DNA of 64,000 nucleotides, from contig NZ_CP059399.1 in the NCBI RefSeq assembly GCF_013744875.1, positions 1,612,001 to 1,676,000 of the forward strand. The letters are read 5' to 3'. The translations under genes and the position numbers were made by a program. Source of the stretch: Nocardia huaxiensis. Its GTDB lineage: Bacteria > Actinomycetota > Actinomycetes > Mycobacteriales > Mycobacteriaceae. The notes beneath the pieces were generated by a model. The model did not search any database. It was not told the origin of the DNA and saw nothing but the letters and a program-made list of their open reading frames with translations. Of this stretch, positions 1 through 8,400 are shown piece by piece. Each line of letters begins with the position of its first letter. Within the stretch, counting starts at the first letter, position 1.

Positions 1-20
1 ACGGGCCATTCCCGGGTTCG

Positions 21-1466
21 TCAGCGGGTGGTCTGCCGGGGCAGCATGCACGCCGCGGCCAGCACGGTCAGCGCGAAGACCAGCGCCGCGCCGGTGGCCA
101 CCGCCATGGCCGAGGCGAAATCCCCTACGCCGCCGGGTGTTCCGAGCGCGGTGAAGTAGATCGTCCCCAGCACGGTGGCGCCCACCGCATTGCCGAACTG
201 CTGCGCCGTGGTGAGCACGCCCGCCGCCATTCCGGCCTGGTGCGTCGGGATTCCGGAGGACAGCACCGCCCCGAGCGCCGAGGGGATCGACAGCCCGTTG
301 CCCGCGCCGACGATGATCATCCCCGGAATCAGTGCCGCCGCAGTGATATCGGAGCCCAGCAGGAGAATCGCGGCGAGGGTGAGGAGCAGTCCGGTGATGC
401 TGACGCTCGCGCCGAGCACCATGACCCGGTTCCCGATCCGCTCCGCCACCCGCCGCGACAGGATCGAGCTGGTCGCGAAAGCCAGTCCGAGCGGCGCGAA
501 TACGAGCCCGGCGTGCAGCGGCGAGAGCCCGAGCCCGTTCTGTAGCAGCAGGGTCAGGCACAGCATGAACCCGGCGAAGAAGGCCAGGTATCCGCCCGAG
601 ATCACCATCCCGGCCCCGAAAACCCTGGTGCGCACCAGATCCAGATCCAGCACCGGTTCGCCGCCGCGCCGGGCGAGCGCGCGCTCGTAGCGCAGGGTGA
701 GCAGCAGCACCGGCGCGGCCGCGGCCATGGTGGCCCAGATCCACAGCGGCCAGCCCGCGGTGCGTCCGAGTGTCACCGGCACCAGGATCATGGCCAGGGC
801 GAGGGAGATGCCCAGTGCGCCGATCGGATCGAACTTCGGCCGCCGCGCGATCTCGTGCCGTGGCAGCCAGGCCGCCGCCAGCAGTGCGGCCGCGAGGCCG
901 ATGGGCAGGTTCACCAGGAAGATGGTGCGCCATCCCCATCCGAACAGATCGATGTGCAGCAGCACGCCGCCGAGCACCTGCCCGGATACCGCGCCGATGC
1001 CGACCGTCGCGCCGAAAGCGGCCATGGCGCGCGGTCTTTCGGCGGGCGGGAACATGGTGTTGATCAGCGCCAGCATCTGCGGGATGAGCATGGCGGCGGT
1101 GGCCCCCTGCAGTACCCGGAATCCGACGAGCGCCCAGGCGCTGGTGGCGAGTCCGCAGAGCAGGGAGGCGGCGGCGAAGGCGAGCATGCCGAGTACGAAC
1201 ATGCGGCGGTGCCCGTATTTGTCGCCGAGTCGTCCGCCGGTGATGAGCCCGCTGGCGTAGGCGAACCCGTACCCGCCGACGATGAGTTCGAGGGCGGCTT
1301 CCCCGGCGTGCAGGTCGTGTTGCAGGGAGGAGGCGGCGACATTGACCACGAAGTAGTCGAACATCGCCATGAACATGGCGGAGAGGATGACGGGCAGCGC
1401 GCGCCAGCGGTTGGGGTCGCCGGTGAGTGAGGGTGGGGTAGCGGGGCGTTCTTGCGTGATGGTCAC
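21..1466 (-). CDS. MFS drug/proton antiporter, DHA2 (14-TM) family
   Basis: Inner-membrane efflux pump of the major facilitator superfamily, expected to export small hydrophobic compounds in exchange for protons. The 481-residue protein has about 14 hydrophobic segments. The DHA2-type segment MAMFDYFVVNVA lies at residues 34-45 and the cytoplasmic motif A (GGRLGDKYGHRRM) at 77-89. I chose the GTG at 1466 because it follows a purine-rich ribosome site (GGGAGAAG); a longer reading frame begins at 1607 but would run through the promoter and operators. It is divergent from a TetR gene at 1629, so that regulator probably represses it. The substrate cannot be read from the sequence. Confidence 0.9.
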   Translation of the reverse strand: MTITQERPATPPSLTGDPNRWRALPVILSAMFMAMFDYFVVNVAASSLQHDLHAGEAALELIVGGYGFAYASGLITGGRLGDKYGHRRMFVLGMLAFAAASLLCGLATSAWALVGFRVLQGATAAMLIPQMLALINTMFPPAERPRAMAAFGATVGIGAVSGQVLGGVLLHIDLFGWGWRTIFLVNLPIGLAAALLAAAWLPRHEIARRPKFDPIGALGISLALAMILVPVTLGRTAGWPLWIWATMAAAAPVLLLTLRYERALARRGGEPVLDLDLVRTRVFGAGMVISGGYLAFFAGFMLCLTLLLQNGLGLSPLHAGLVFAPLGLAFATSSILSRRVAERIGNRVMVLGASVSITGLLLTLAAILLLGSDITAAALIPGMIIVGAGNGLSIPSALGAVLSSGIPTHQAGMAAGVLTTAQQFGNAVGATVLGTIYFTALGTPGGVGDFASAMAVATGAALVFALTVLAAACMLPRQTTR

Positions 1467-1553
1467 GACTTCTCCCGGAATCGGCTGGGGGAGTGGGTGT
1501 TCGGCGGGTGCGCCATTGCGCCCGGGTGGAGTTCGCGAGACTCGATGATGTGT

Positions 1554-1615
1554 AACTAACCGGTTGGTTGAAAGTATTCCACCGGGTTCCCCCCTCTTGT
1601 CAACCAATTAGTTGG
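1554..1615. promoter_or_regulatory. Paired TetR-type operators and pump promoter
   Basis: Two imperfect palindromes with shared half sites (ACCAA/ACTAA) lie between the divergent pump and TetR genes: AACTAACCGGTTGGTT at 1554-1569 and TCAACCAATTAGTTGG at 1600-1615. On the minus strand a perfect TTGACA (1598-1603) and AATACT (1573-1578), separated by 19 bp, could form the pump promoter. One operator overlaps the -35 and the other lies just after the -10, as expected for repression by the neighbouring TetR. Binding by that protein is an inference. Confidence 0.55.
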
Positions 1616-1628
1616 CTACCATCGATCC

Positions 1629-2222
1629 ATGTCACCGAGGGATCCGGACGCCACGAAGGCGCGCATCTTCGAGGCCGCCACCGCCGAATTCGCCGCCTAC
1701 GGCATCGCCGGCGCCCGCGTGGACCGCATCGCCCGCAATGCGAAGGCCAACAAGCAGCTCATCTACGCCTACTTCGGCGACAAGGAAACCCTGTTCCATC
1801 AGGTCCTCGAGCACGCCATGATCGAACTGGCCAATGCCGTCACCGACAACATCGAAGACCTCGACACCTGGATCGACCAGCACATCGCCTACCACCACGC
1901 GCACCCGGAGATGCTGCGCCTGCTGCTCTGGGAGGCCCTCGAACTCGGCTCCGAGCGCGCCACCGCCGGTGAACTCCGCGCCAGCCGCTATGCCTCCAAA
2001 CGTCATTGGATCGCGGTCGCCCAGGACAAGGGGCTCATTCGCTCGGATATGCCCGCGGGTCAGATCCTCATGACCCTCATGTCCTTGATCAACTACCAGT
2101 TCGCCGTCCCCCAGGTGCGCGGCTACATCCTCGGCCCCGACGCCGATCCCGAGGAGTCCCGCGCCTGGACCAGGGACGCGATCCGCCGCATCCTCGCCCC
2201 CATGCCGGATTCCGGGACGTGA
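1629..2222 (+). CDS. TetR/AcrR family transcriptional regulator
   Basis: DNA-binding repressor of 197 residues. The N-terminal helix-turn-helix spans about residues 10-60, with the typical recognition segment ending in LIYAYFGDKETLF at about 44-56. The rest is an all-helical ligand domain without obvious specificity. It is transcribed away from the DHA2 efflux pump, and two related palindromes fill the shared promoter region, so autoregulation plus control of the pump is the likely role. Only about 14 bases separate the second operator from the ATG, which leaves no room for a Shine-Dalgarno site and suggests a short-leader or leaderless transcript. Confidence 0.9.
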   Translation: MSPRDPDATKARIFEAATAEFAAYGIAGARVDRIARNAKANKQLIYAYFGDKETLFHQVLEHAMIELANAVTDNIEDLDTWIDQHIAYHHAHPEMLRLLLWEALELGSERATAGELRASRYASKRHWIAVAQDKGLIRSDMPAGQILMTLMSLINYQFAVPQVRGYILGPDADPEESRAWTRDAIRRILAPMPDSGT

Positions 2223-2294
2223 GATCGATCGATCCCGGCGCGTGCGGTCCACCCCGTGACGCGTAGCCGCGAATTGTCCGGGGCCGGTGGCACT

Positions 2295-3140
2295 ATGGGT
2301 CCAATGATCAAGAACACCGCACTCGTGCTCGGCGGCGGTGGCGTCGCGGGCATCGCCTGGGCAACAGGTATCGCGGCGGGTCTCGCCGCCGCCGGAATCG
2401 ATGTGAACCAGGCCGAGCTCATGATCGGCACCTCCGCCGGTTCCACCGTGGCCGCTCAGCTCGCCAGCGGCGTCCCGATCGAGGAACTGTATGCGCGCCA
2501 AGCGGATCCGGCCCGGCAGTATCCGGAGCTGACCCCGCCCGGCGTCTCCTTCACCGAACTGTGGCCGGTGCTCGCGCAGATCTACACCGACTACCCGGAC
2601 CTGGAAGAACAGCGCAAGCGCATGTGCGCCCTCGCCCTCGAAGCCGAAACCGTGCTGGAGGCAACGAGATACGCGATCATCGAGGGCCGCCTGCCGGTAC
2701 ATGCCTGGCCCGACCGCCCACTGCGCATCGTCGCCGTGGACGCCTACACCGGTGCACCCCGCATCTTCGATCGCACCTCGGCCGTCCCCCTGGTGGACGC
2801 GGTGGCCGCCAGCTGCGCGGTCCCCGGCGTCTGGCCCCCGGTCACCATCGGCGACACCCGCTACCTCGACGGCGGCGTCCGCACCTCCGTGAACGCCGAT
2901 CTGGCAGCCGGTTTCGACCGCATCCTGATCCTGGCCCCGCTGGTCGACCTCGCGCTGGAGGAGCAACTGTTCGAATTGCGCCGCACCGCTTCACGAGTCG
3001 AGCTGATCACCCCCGACGAGCCCTCCCTGGCTGCCTTCGGAGCCGACCCGCTCAACCCCGAAACGCGTACTCCCGCGGCCACGGCCGGTCGCGCCCAGGC
3101 GGATGCCCTGGCCCCCGCGATGGAATACCTGTTCGCCTGA
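2295..3140 (+). CDS. Patatin-like phospholipase
   Basis: Predicted cytosolic or membrane-associated acyl hydrolase with the patatin Ser-Asp dyad. The glycine-rich oxyanion loop GGGGVAG is at residues 13-19, the nucleophile motif GTSAG is at 45-49 (Ser47), and the second catalytic motif DGG has Asp192. The length (281 residues) is normal for bacterial RssA-like patatins. Start choice is uncertain: ATG at 2295 and ATG at 2304 are close together and neither has a strong ribosome site; a GTG at 2256 would add 13 residues without similarity to the family start. It stands alone on the plus strand, followed by a strong hairpin shared with the convergent SDR gene. Substrate unknown. Confidence 0.85.
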   Translation: MGPMIKNTALVLGGGGVAGIAWATGIAAGLAAAGIDVNQAELMIGTSAGSTVAAQLASGVPIEELYARQADPARQYPELTPPGVSFTELWPVLAQIYTDYPDLEEQRKRMCALALEAETVLEATRYAIIEGRLPVHAWPDRPLRIVAVDAYTGAPRIFDRTSAVPLVDAVAASCAVPGVWPPVTIGDTRYLDGGVRTSVNADLAAGFDRILILAPLVDLALEEQLFELRRTASRVELITPDEPSLAAFGADPLNPETRTPAATAGRAQADALAPAMEYLFA

Positions 3141-3144
3141 AAAC

Positions 3145-3185
3145 ACAACGGCCCGTGCTGCTTTCGCAGCAACACGGGCCGTTGT
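3145..3185. terminator. Bidirectional hairpin terminator
   Basis: A 13-bp perfect stem (ACAACGGCCCGTG and its complement) with a 15-nt loop lies between the stop codons of the convergent patatin and SDR genes, so it can end transcription from both sides. Confidence 0.8.
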
Positions 3186-3208
3186 ATCGCCGGAATGTGC
3201 GGTGTCGA

Positions 3209-3997
3209 TCAGGCGGTCTTCAGTGTGCCGCCGTCGATGACGAAGTCCGCGCCGACAATATTGCCCGCCCGCGCCGACGCCACGAATGCCACCAGCGCCG
3301 CCACCTCCGCGGCCTCGGAGATGCGGCCGGACGCGATCCCGAACTGCCCGGGCACGGCGGCCAGGAAGTCCTCGTGCGCAACACCACTCATGGACGCGAG
3401 CTTCGCGCCCAGCCCCGCCTCGCCCCGCCAGATATCGGTGCCGGTCACCCCGGGCGACACCGTATTCACCCGAACCCCCTTGGGCCCCAGCTCTTCACTG
3501 AGCCGTTTGCCGAACGACTTCAACGCCGCCTTGGCCTCGCTGTACCCGACCGGCCCGGTGCTGGGCGCGTGCGCGTTGATCGACGAGACATTGACGATCG
3601 CACCCTGCCGCTCGATCAGGCTGGGCAGCGCCGCGCGGGTAGCCGCCACAACCCCGAACAGATTGAGATCGAAGAGATCTCGCCACTGTTCCTCCGGCGT
3701 CTCCAATACCCCCGCGAACCCCAGCAGTTCGGTATCGCCCCCGCCGACATTGTTGATCAGAATATCGATCCCGCCCAGTTCCTCGAGCGCCGCATCGATC
3801 AATGTCCGTGCTCCGCCCGAACCGCTCAGGTCGACGGAAACGGCTGCGGCGGCAACCTTCTCGAGTTCCGGCGTAATGGTGCGAGCGCCCCCGACCACCC
3901 GAACACCTTCGGCGGCAAGCGTTTCGGCAATGGCAAGCCCGATGCCCCGGCTGGCTCCGGTGACCACGGCGGTCTTCCCATTCAATCCGAGATCCAT
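3209..3997 (-). CDS. SDR family NAD(P)-dependent oxidoreductase
   Basis: Classical short-chain dehydrogenase of 262 residues. The cofactor loop TGASRGIG is at residues 13-20, NNVGG is the structural motif after beta-4, and the catalytic YSEAK has Tyr152 and Lys156. The ATG at 3997 is preferred over the GTG at 4003 because the ribosome site AGAAAGG is about 9 bases upstream of it. It lies 74 bases downstream of a TetR gene on the same strand, and the two genes share a TTTTTGACC promoter motif, so the TetR probably controls both. The alcohol or ketone substrate is unknown. Confidence 0.88.
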   Translation of the reverse strand: MDLGLNGKTAVVTGASRGIGLAIAETLAAEGVRVVGGARTITPELEKVAAAAVSVDLSGSGGARTLIDAALEELGGIDILINNVGGGDTELLGFAGVLETPEEQWRDLFDLNLFGVVAATRAALPSLIERQGAIVNVSSINAHAPSTGPVGYSEAKAALKSFGKRLSEELGPKGVRVNTVSPGVTGTDIWRGEAGLGAKLASMSGVAHEDFLAAVPGQFGIASGRISEAAEVAALVAFVASARAGNIVGADFVIDGGTLKTA

Positions 3998-4012
3998 GTG
4001 CACATACCTTTC

Positions 4013-4028
4013 TTGAACTACAGGTCAA
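4013..4028 (-). promoter_or_regulatory. Promoter/operator motif upstream of SDR
   Basis: TTGACC at 4023-4028, preceded on the minus strand by AGTTT, starts an imperfect inverted repeat ending in TTCAA. The same AGTTTTTGACC string recurs at the promoter of the TetR gene upstream, which suggests one repressor acting at both places. Confidence 0.4.
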
Positions 4029-4071
4029 AAACTAGGGCATGAAAAAGGCCGCGTCACTGCGGCCAGATCGG

Positions 4072-4647
4072 TCAGAGGGTCGAGACTGCTGTGTCGACAA
4101 TGCGGTGCAGCACGGGCGCGTCCTGCGTGCGAGCCGTAACCCGAAGCCCGGCAAGGGTATTCATGAGAAACTCGGCATGCGCGCGAGGGTCGATATCCGC
4201 GCTGACATCCCCCTCCCGCTGCCCGCGTTCGATGCGCGCGGTCAAACCCGCGACCACCGGCTCCGCCGAATTCCGCACCGCCCGAGTGATCTCCGGATCC
4301 CGCCCCGCCATCTCCACCGCGGTATTCACCGCCAGGCACCCCCGTCGAACCGGTTGCGCGAGATCGGAATCCACCATCTCGAGCAGAAACCCCCGAATGG
4401 CCTCCCGGGTAGTCCCCGCCCGGCTCAGCAGGGCCTCCGCTCGCTCCGCCCCCATCCGCGAGTACCGCTCCATGGCCAGATCGAACAGCTGCCGCTTGCT
4501 CCCGAAGGTGTTGTAGAGACTGCCCTTCCCCACTCCGGTCGCCTCGGCGAGCTGCGCCGGCGACGTATTGCCGTACCCATTGGTCCAGAACACATCCATC
4601 GCACACTCCACGACCTCATCGGTCTCGAAGTTGCGCGGCCTGCCCAT
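4072..4647 (-). CDS. TetR/AcrR family transcriptional regulator
   Basis: Repressor of 191 residues starting MGRPRNF, a typical TetR opening. The helix-turn-helix covers about residues 12-55 and ends in GSLYNTFGSKRQLF. The C-terminal region resembles the TetR group that precedes short-chain dehydrogenases and related oxidoreductases. The ATG sits 6 bases after a good -10 hexamer, so the message is probably leaderless. Its own -35 is embedded in the palindrome GACCC-AG-GGGTC, consistent with autorepression. The adjacent downstream SDR gene is the likely target. Confidence 0.9.
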   Translation of the reverse strand: MGRPRNFETDEVVECAMDVFWTNGYGNTSPAQLAEATGVGKGSLYNTFGSKRQLFDLAMERYSRMGAERAEALLSRAGTTREAIRGFLLEMVDSDLAQPVRRGCLAVNTAVEMAGRDPEITRAVRNSAEPVVAGLTARIERGQREGDVSADIDPRAHAEFLMNTLAGLRVTARTQDAPVLHRIVDTAVSTL

Positions 4648-4653
4648 GCCCCG

Positions 4654-4682
4654 ACTGTATCCGTTCTAGACCCCTGGGTCAA
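4654..4682 (-). promoter_or_regulatory. Leaderless promoter with embedded palindrome
   Basis: On the minus strand TTGACC (4677-4682) and TACAGT (4654-4659) are separated by exactly 17 bp. Six bases follow the -10 before the ATG at 4647, which places the start of transcription at or next to the start codon. The palindrome GACCC-AG-GGGTC overlaps the -35. Confidence 0.65.
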
Positions 4683-4702
4683 AAACTCCGCGCCGAGGAA
4701 TG

Positions 4703-4738
4703 CCAACGGCCCGCATCCGAAAGGATGCGGGCCGTTGG
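4703..4738 (-). terminator. Terminator of the pnt operon
   Basis: A perfect 16-bp stem with a GAAA tetraloop begins 13 bases beyond the pntB stop codon. Confidence 0.85.
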
Positions 4739-4751
4739 TAAACCGTTCGCC

Positions 4752-6164
4752 CTACAGCGCCTTCAGTTCCTCGGTGACCGCACCGACGGACTTCTTGGCG
4801 TCGCCGAACAGCATGGAGGTGGTGTCGGCGTAGAACAGCGGGTTGTCGATGCCGGCGAAGCCGGAGTTCATCGAGCGCTTGAGCACGATGACCGACTTGG
4901 CCTTGTCGACGTTCAGCACCGGCATGCCGTAGATCGGGGACGAGGAGTCCTCGCGGGCGGCCGGGTTGGTGACGTCATTGGCGCCGATGACCAGGGCGAC
5001 ATCGGTACGGTCGAATTCGCCGTTGATGTCGTCCATTTCCTTCATGGCGTCGTAGGACACCTCGGCCTCGGCCAGCAGCACGTTCATGTGGCCGGGCATA
5101 CGACCTGCCACAGGGTGAATCGCGTACTTGACCTCGACGCCCTTGGCTTCGAGGAGCGCGGCCATTTCCTTGACCGCGTGCTGGGCCTGGGCGACGGCCA
5201 TGCCGTAGCCGGGGACCACGATGACCTGGTTGGCGTAGGCCATCTGGATGGCCGCGTCGGCCGCGGAGGTGGCCTTGGCCTGCTTCTGCTCGCCGCCCGA
5301 AGCGCCGGGAGCCGTTCCGCCACCGCCGAATCCACCGGCGACAATGGCCGGGATGGACCGGTTCATGGCCTTGGCCATGAGGTTGGTGAGGATGGTGCCG
5401 GACGCGCCGACGATCATGCCGGCCACGATCATGGCGGTGTTGTTCAGCGCCAGACCCGCCGCGGCGGCGGACAAACCGGTGAGCGCGTTGAGCAGCGAGA
5501 TGACCACGGGCATGTCCGCGCCACCGATGGGCAGCACGACCATCAGGCCGAGAATGCCCGCGAGCACGAGCACCAGGATCATCCAGTACTGCGGCACACC
5601 GTCCTTGGTGGCGCCGACGCCGATGACCACGGCCGCGGCGATCGAGCCCAACAGCAGCAGCAGGTTCAGCGGCTGCTGCAGCTTGCCGATGCCGATCGGA
5701 CGGCCCGGCAGGGTCTCCTGCAGCTTCAGGAACGCGATGATCGAGCCCCAGAACGACACCGAGCCGATGATGGCCGCGAACAGCGAACCGATGACGATGT
5801 GCACCGACGGCTGCTCGTGCAGCGCGGAAAAGCCGTCGCTGTCGAGGAATTCGGCCCACGCGATCAGCGCCACGGTGCCACCACCGACGCCGTTGAACGC
5901 GGCGACCAGCTGCGGCATGGCGGTCATCTTGGTGAAGCGGGCCGGCGGCACGCCGAGCGCGATGCCGACGATGAGCCCGGCCGCGATGATGATCCAGTTG
6001 CTGGTGTCACGGATGGAGATGAAGGTCGCGACGACCGCGATCACCATGCCGACCGCGGCGATCCAGTTGCCGCGCACCGCGGTCTTCGGGCCGGTCAGAC
6101 CCATCAGACCGTAGATGAACATCGCGAACGCGACGATGTAGAGAATGTTGACGAGATTGTCCAT
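4752..6164 (-). CDS. pntB: NAD(P) transhydrogenase subunit beta
   Basis: Membrane subunit of proton-translocating transhydrogenase, which uses the proton gradient to reduce NADP+ with NADH. The 470-residue protein begins with about eight or nine membrane helices, then a soluble NADP(H) domain from about residue 290 onward with the motif GYGMAVAQAQ and the loop VAGRMPGHMNVLLAEA, both characteristic of PntB domain III. Length is normal. It is the last gene of a three-gene operon; only two bases separate it from pntAb, and a strong hairpin follows. The start MDNLVNILYIVAF fits the family. Confidence 0.97.
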   Translation of the reverse strand: MDNLVNILYIVAFAMFIYGLMGLTGPKTAVRGNWIAAVGMVIAVVATFISIRDTSNWIIIAAGLIVGIALGVPPARFTKMTAMPQLVAAFNGVGGGTVALIAWAEFLDSDGFSALHEQPSVHIVIGSLFAAIIGSVSFWGSIIAFLKLQETLPGRPIGIGKLQQPLNLLLLLGSIAAAVVIGVGATKDGVPQYWMILVLVLAGILGLMVVLPIGGADMPVVISLLNALTGLSAAAAGLALNNTAMIVAGMIVGASGTILTNLMAKAMNRSIPAIVAGGFGGGGTAPGASGGEQKQAKATSAADAAIQMAYANQVIVVPGYGMAVAQAQHAVKEMAALLEAKGVEVKYAIHPVAGRMPGHMNVLLAEAEVSYDAMKEMDDINGEFDRTDVALVIGANDVTNPAAREDSSSPIYGMPVLNVDKAKSVIVLKRSMNSGFAGIDNPLFYADTTSMLFGDAKKSVGAVTEELKAL

Positions 6165-6166
6165 AA

Positions 6167-6508
6167 CTAGCGGCCCGCCTTCGCAGACTCATTGCTCCGC
6201 TGCGCTTCGCCCGCGGCGGGCTTCTTGGCCTTGAACATGCCGAGCATGCGGTCGGTCACCACGAAACCACCGATGACGTTCAGGGTTCCGAACACGACGG
6301 CGACGAACAGGATGATCTGCATGAGCACCGAGGGGTGCTCGACCTTGCCGAACACCACGAGCGCGCCGAGCACCACGATGCCGTGAATGGCGTTGGTGCC
6401 GGACATGAGCGGCGTGTGCAGGGTGTTGGGCACCTTGGAGATGACGGCGAAGCCGACGAACCCGGACAGCACCAGGATCGCGATATTCGCGAGAAGTTCG
6501 GTGTACAT
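6167..6508 (-). CDS. pntAb: NAD(P) transhydrogenase subunit alpha, membrane part
   Basis: Small polytopic subunit of 113 residues corresponding to the membrane domain that is fused to the C terminus of PntA in E. coli but separate in many actinobacteria. Three or four hydrophobic helices are visible, with a charged C-terminal tail. The ATG overlaps the last base of the pntAa stop codon (TGATG), so translation is coupled. It provides part of the proton channel together with PntB. Confidence 0.95.
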   Translation of the reverse strand: MYTELLANIAILVLSGFVGFAVISKVPNTLHTPLMSGTNAIHGIVVLGALVVFGKVEHPSVLMQIILFVAVVFGTLNVIGGFVVTDRMLGMFKAKKPAAGEAQRSNESAKAGR

Positions 6509-7626
6509 CAGGCTTCCTTCTCACGGGTGACGCAGGAATCGGCCAGCACCTGATCCTCGAAATCGGGTGCCAGCGCACCGTCTTTCAGCATCAGTTCCAG
6601 CAGGGCCGCGATGTTCTTGGAGTACAGCTCGGACGCGTGCTCCGGCATGGTGGCGGGCAGGTTGAGCGGCGAGGCGATGGTGACGCCGTGGCGCACAACG
6701 GTTTTGCCGCCCTCGGTGAGCTCGCAGTTGCCGCCGGTCTCCCCGGCCAGGTCGACGATGACGCTGCCGGGCTTCATGCCCTCGACAGCGGCGGCGGTCA
6801 CCAGGCGCGGCGCGGGACGCCCGGGGACGAGCGCGGTCGTGATGACCACGTCGAAGCCCTTGATGGCATCCTCGAGCGCCTGCTGCTGGGCAGCCTTCTC
6901 CTCGTCGGTGAGCTCACGGGCGTACCCGCCCTCACCGGCGGCGTCGATGCCCAGATCCAGCCACTGCGCACCCACGGACCGCACCTGATCGGCGACCTCG
7001 GGCCGCACGTCGTAGCCGGTGGTCCGGCCGCCGAGCCGCTTGGCGGTGGCGAGGGCCTGCAGACCGGCCACACCCACACCGAGCACGAGCACGGTCGCGG
7101 GCTTCACGGTGCCGGCCGCGGTGGTCAGCATGGGGAAGAAGCGAGTCGACTCGGACGCCGCCAGCAGGACCGCCTTGTATCCGGCCACGTTCGCCTGTGA
7201 GGACAGCGCGTCCATCACCTGCGCACGGGAGATACGCGGAATCGCCTCGACGGCGAAGGCCTGCACGCCGGCCGCCTGCAGCGCGCCGATCTTGTTGTCG
7301 GCATTGCGCGGCGCGAGGAATCCGATCAGCGTCTGCCCGGAGGACAGCTTGCTGATCTCGGAGTCGTTGGGTGGCGCGACCTTCACCACGACATCGGCGC
7401 TCCACGGATCGCCGATGGTGGCGCCCGCGTCGGTATAGAGCTCATCGGGGATGAGTGCGCCCAGACCGGCACCGGACTCGACGATCACTTCCACGCCCTG
7501 CTTCAACAGGGCCGGAATGATCTTCGGCACCAATGCGACACGTCGTTCGTCCGGGTTCGTCTCACGAACCACGCCGACGCGCGCACCGCGGGGCGCAGCT
7601 GTCTGTGCGCTCTGCGTTGTGTCCAC
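6508..7626 (-). CDS. pntAa: NAD(P) transhydrogenase subunit alpha, NAD-binding part
   Basis: Soluble NAD(H)-binding domain I of transhydrogenase, related to alanine dehydrogenase. In 372 residues the sequence shows the N-terminal VGVVRETNPDERRVALVP motif (about 17-34), RISRAQVMDALSSQANVAGYKAV (131-153), and the Rossmann loop GVGVAG (183-188). The GTG at 7626 has the ribosome site GAAGGAAG at good spacing. It is the first gene of the pnt operon, whose upstream region contains a 24-bp palindrome, so expression is probably under repressor control. The operon makes NADPH, useful for the many oxidoreductases and mycolate synthesis of this organism type. Confidence 0.96.
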   Translation of the reverse strand: MDTTQSAQTAAPRGARVGVVRETNPDERRVALVPKIIPALLKQGVEVIVESGAGLGALIPDELYTDAGATIGDPWSADVVVKVAPPNDSEISKLSSGQTLIGFLAPRNADNKIGALQAAGVQAFAVEAIPRISRAQVMDALSSQANVAGYKAVLLAASESTRFFPMLTTAAGTVKPATVLVLGVGVAGLQALATAKRLGGRTTGYDVRPEVADQVRSVGAQWLDLGIDAAGEGGYARELTDEEKAAQQQALEDAIKGFDVVITTALVPGRPAPRLVTAAAVEGMKPGSVIVDLAGETGGNCELTEGGKTVVRHGVTIASPLNLPATMPEHASELYSKNIAALLELMLKDGALAPDFEDQVLADSCVTREKEA

Positions 7627-7950
7627 TTGTCAAACTTCCTTCTCGTGGTGAAAACGCCACCAGGTGTCCATGATGGGCCGTGTCACCGGTCCAACGGTGG
7701 GCCGAACTTACTCTGTAGTAAGTTCGAGAGAATTCTCGCAACTGTACCCGGTCCGCGGTGAGGATAGCCGAGATGCCCGTCACAGGGTGTGGCGAGAAAA
7801 CGGACAATCACATGCTCAGGCAGGGGTACTACCAGCCACAAGCCCCTACGTCGACGTGCGCTACTTACTGGTAGGTGTGTGAGCAGGTCGAGCCCGGACA
7901 ACCGGTGCGAGGGGTGTCGCGGATCACTCTTACGCCGTAATCTCACGAGC
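7627..7950. other. Divergent intergenic region pntAa / HIT gene
   Basis: These 324 bases hold no convincing gene. They contain the perfect palindrome at 7703-7726, a GAGAATTCTC palindrome at about 7729-7738, and close to the HIT gene a TAATCT hexamer seven bases before its GTG start, a possible -10 of a leaderless promoter. Confidence 0.6.
7703..7726. promoter_or_regulatory. 24-bp palindromic operator upstream of pnt operon
   Basis: Perfect inverted repeat with 10-bp arms (CGAACTTACT and its complement) and a CTGT spacer. On the minus strand a TACAGA hexamer lies inside it, 18 bp after TTGCGA, so a protein bound here would cover a candidate -10. The size is typical of a TetR-class operator, but no cognate regulator is adjacent. 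Confidence 0.6.
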
Positions 7951-8400
7951 GTGAGTGGCTGTATTTTCTGCCGGATCGTCGCGGGCTCCGCACCCGCGAC
8001 CAAGATTCACGAGGACGACATTCTCATGGCGTTCCTCGACATCCGGCCCATCACGCGGGGGCACACGCTGATCATCCCGAAGTGGCATGCCACCGACCTG
8101 GACGATCTGAATCCGGCGCTGGGGGCACAGCTTTTCGCGTTCGGGCACCGTCTGGCCAAGTCCATGCGCCGCAGCGACCTCGGTGCGGACGGGGCCAACC
8201 TGGTGCTCAATGACGGCAAGGCCGCTTTCCAGACGGTCCATCACGTGCATCTGCACGTGGTGCCCCGCCAGAAGGGCGACACCTTCACCTTCGCGAAGGG
8301 CTTCGTCACGCGCCGCCCGCACAACCGCGAAACCACCGCCGCCGCCATTCGCGCGGGCCTGGACCGGCTCGCCGCAGAGGAGAGAGAAACCACCGCATGA
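7951..8400 (+). CDS. HIT family hydrolase
   Basis: Histidine-triad nucleotide hydrolase/transferase of 149 residues. The HxHxH signature (HVHLHVV) is at residues 98-104 with the catalytic histidine near 100-102, and a CxxC pair (Cys4, Cys7) near the N terminus is typical of zinc-containing HIT proteins. I set the start at the GTG at 7951 because the family begins right before CIFCRI; the open frame extends upstream without similarity. A TAATCT hexamer seven bases before the GTG suggests a leaderless message. The stop overlaps the start of the next gene (ATGA). Confidence 0.9.
   Translation: MSGCIFCRIVAGSAPATKIHEDDILMAFLDIRPITRGHTLIIPKWHATDLDDLNPALGAQLFAFGHRLAKSMRRSDLGADGANLVLNDGKAAFQTVHHVHLHVVPRQKGDTFTFAKGFVTRRPHNRETTAAAIRAGLDRLAAEERETTA

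Noticed and set aside
3998..4003. GTG start for the SDR at 4003
   Set aside because: The ribosome site would be only three bases away; ATG 3997 has usual spacing.
7664..7882. Small plus-strand frame between pntAa and the HIT gene
   Set aside because: It runs through the palindromic operator, lacks a ribosome site, and shows no protein-like composition.
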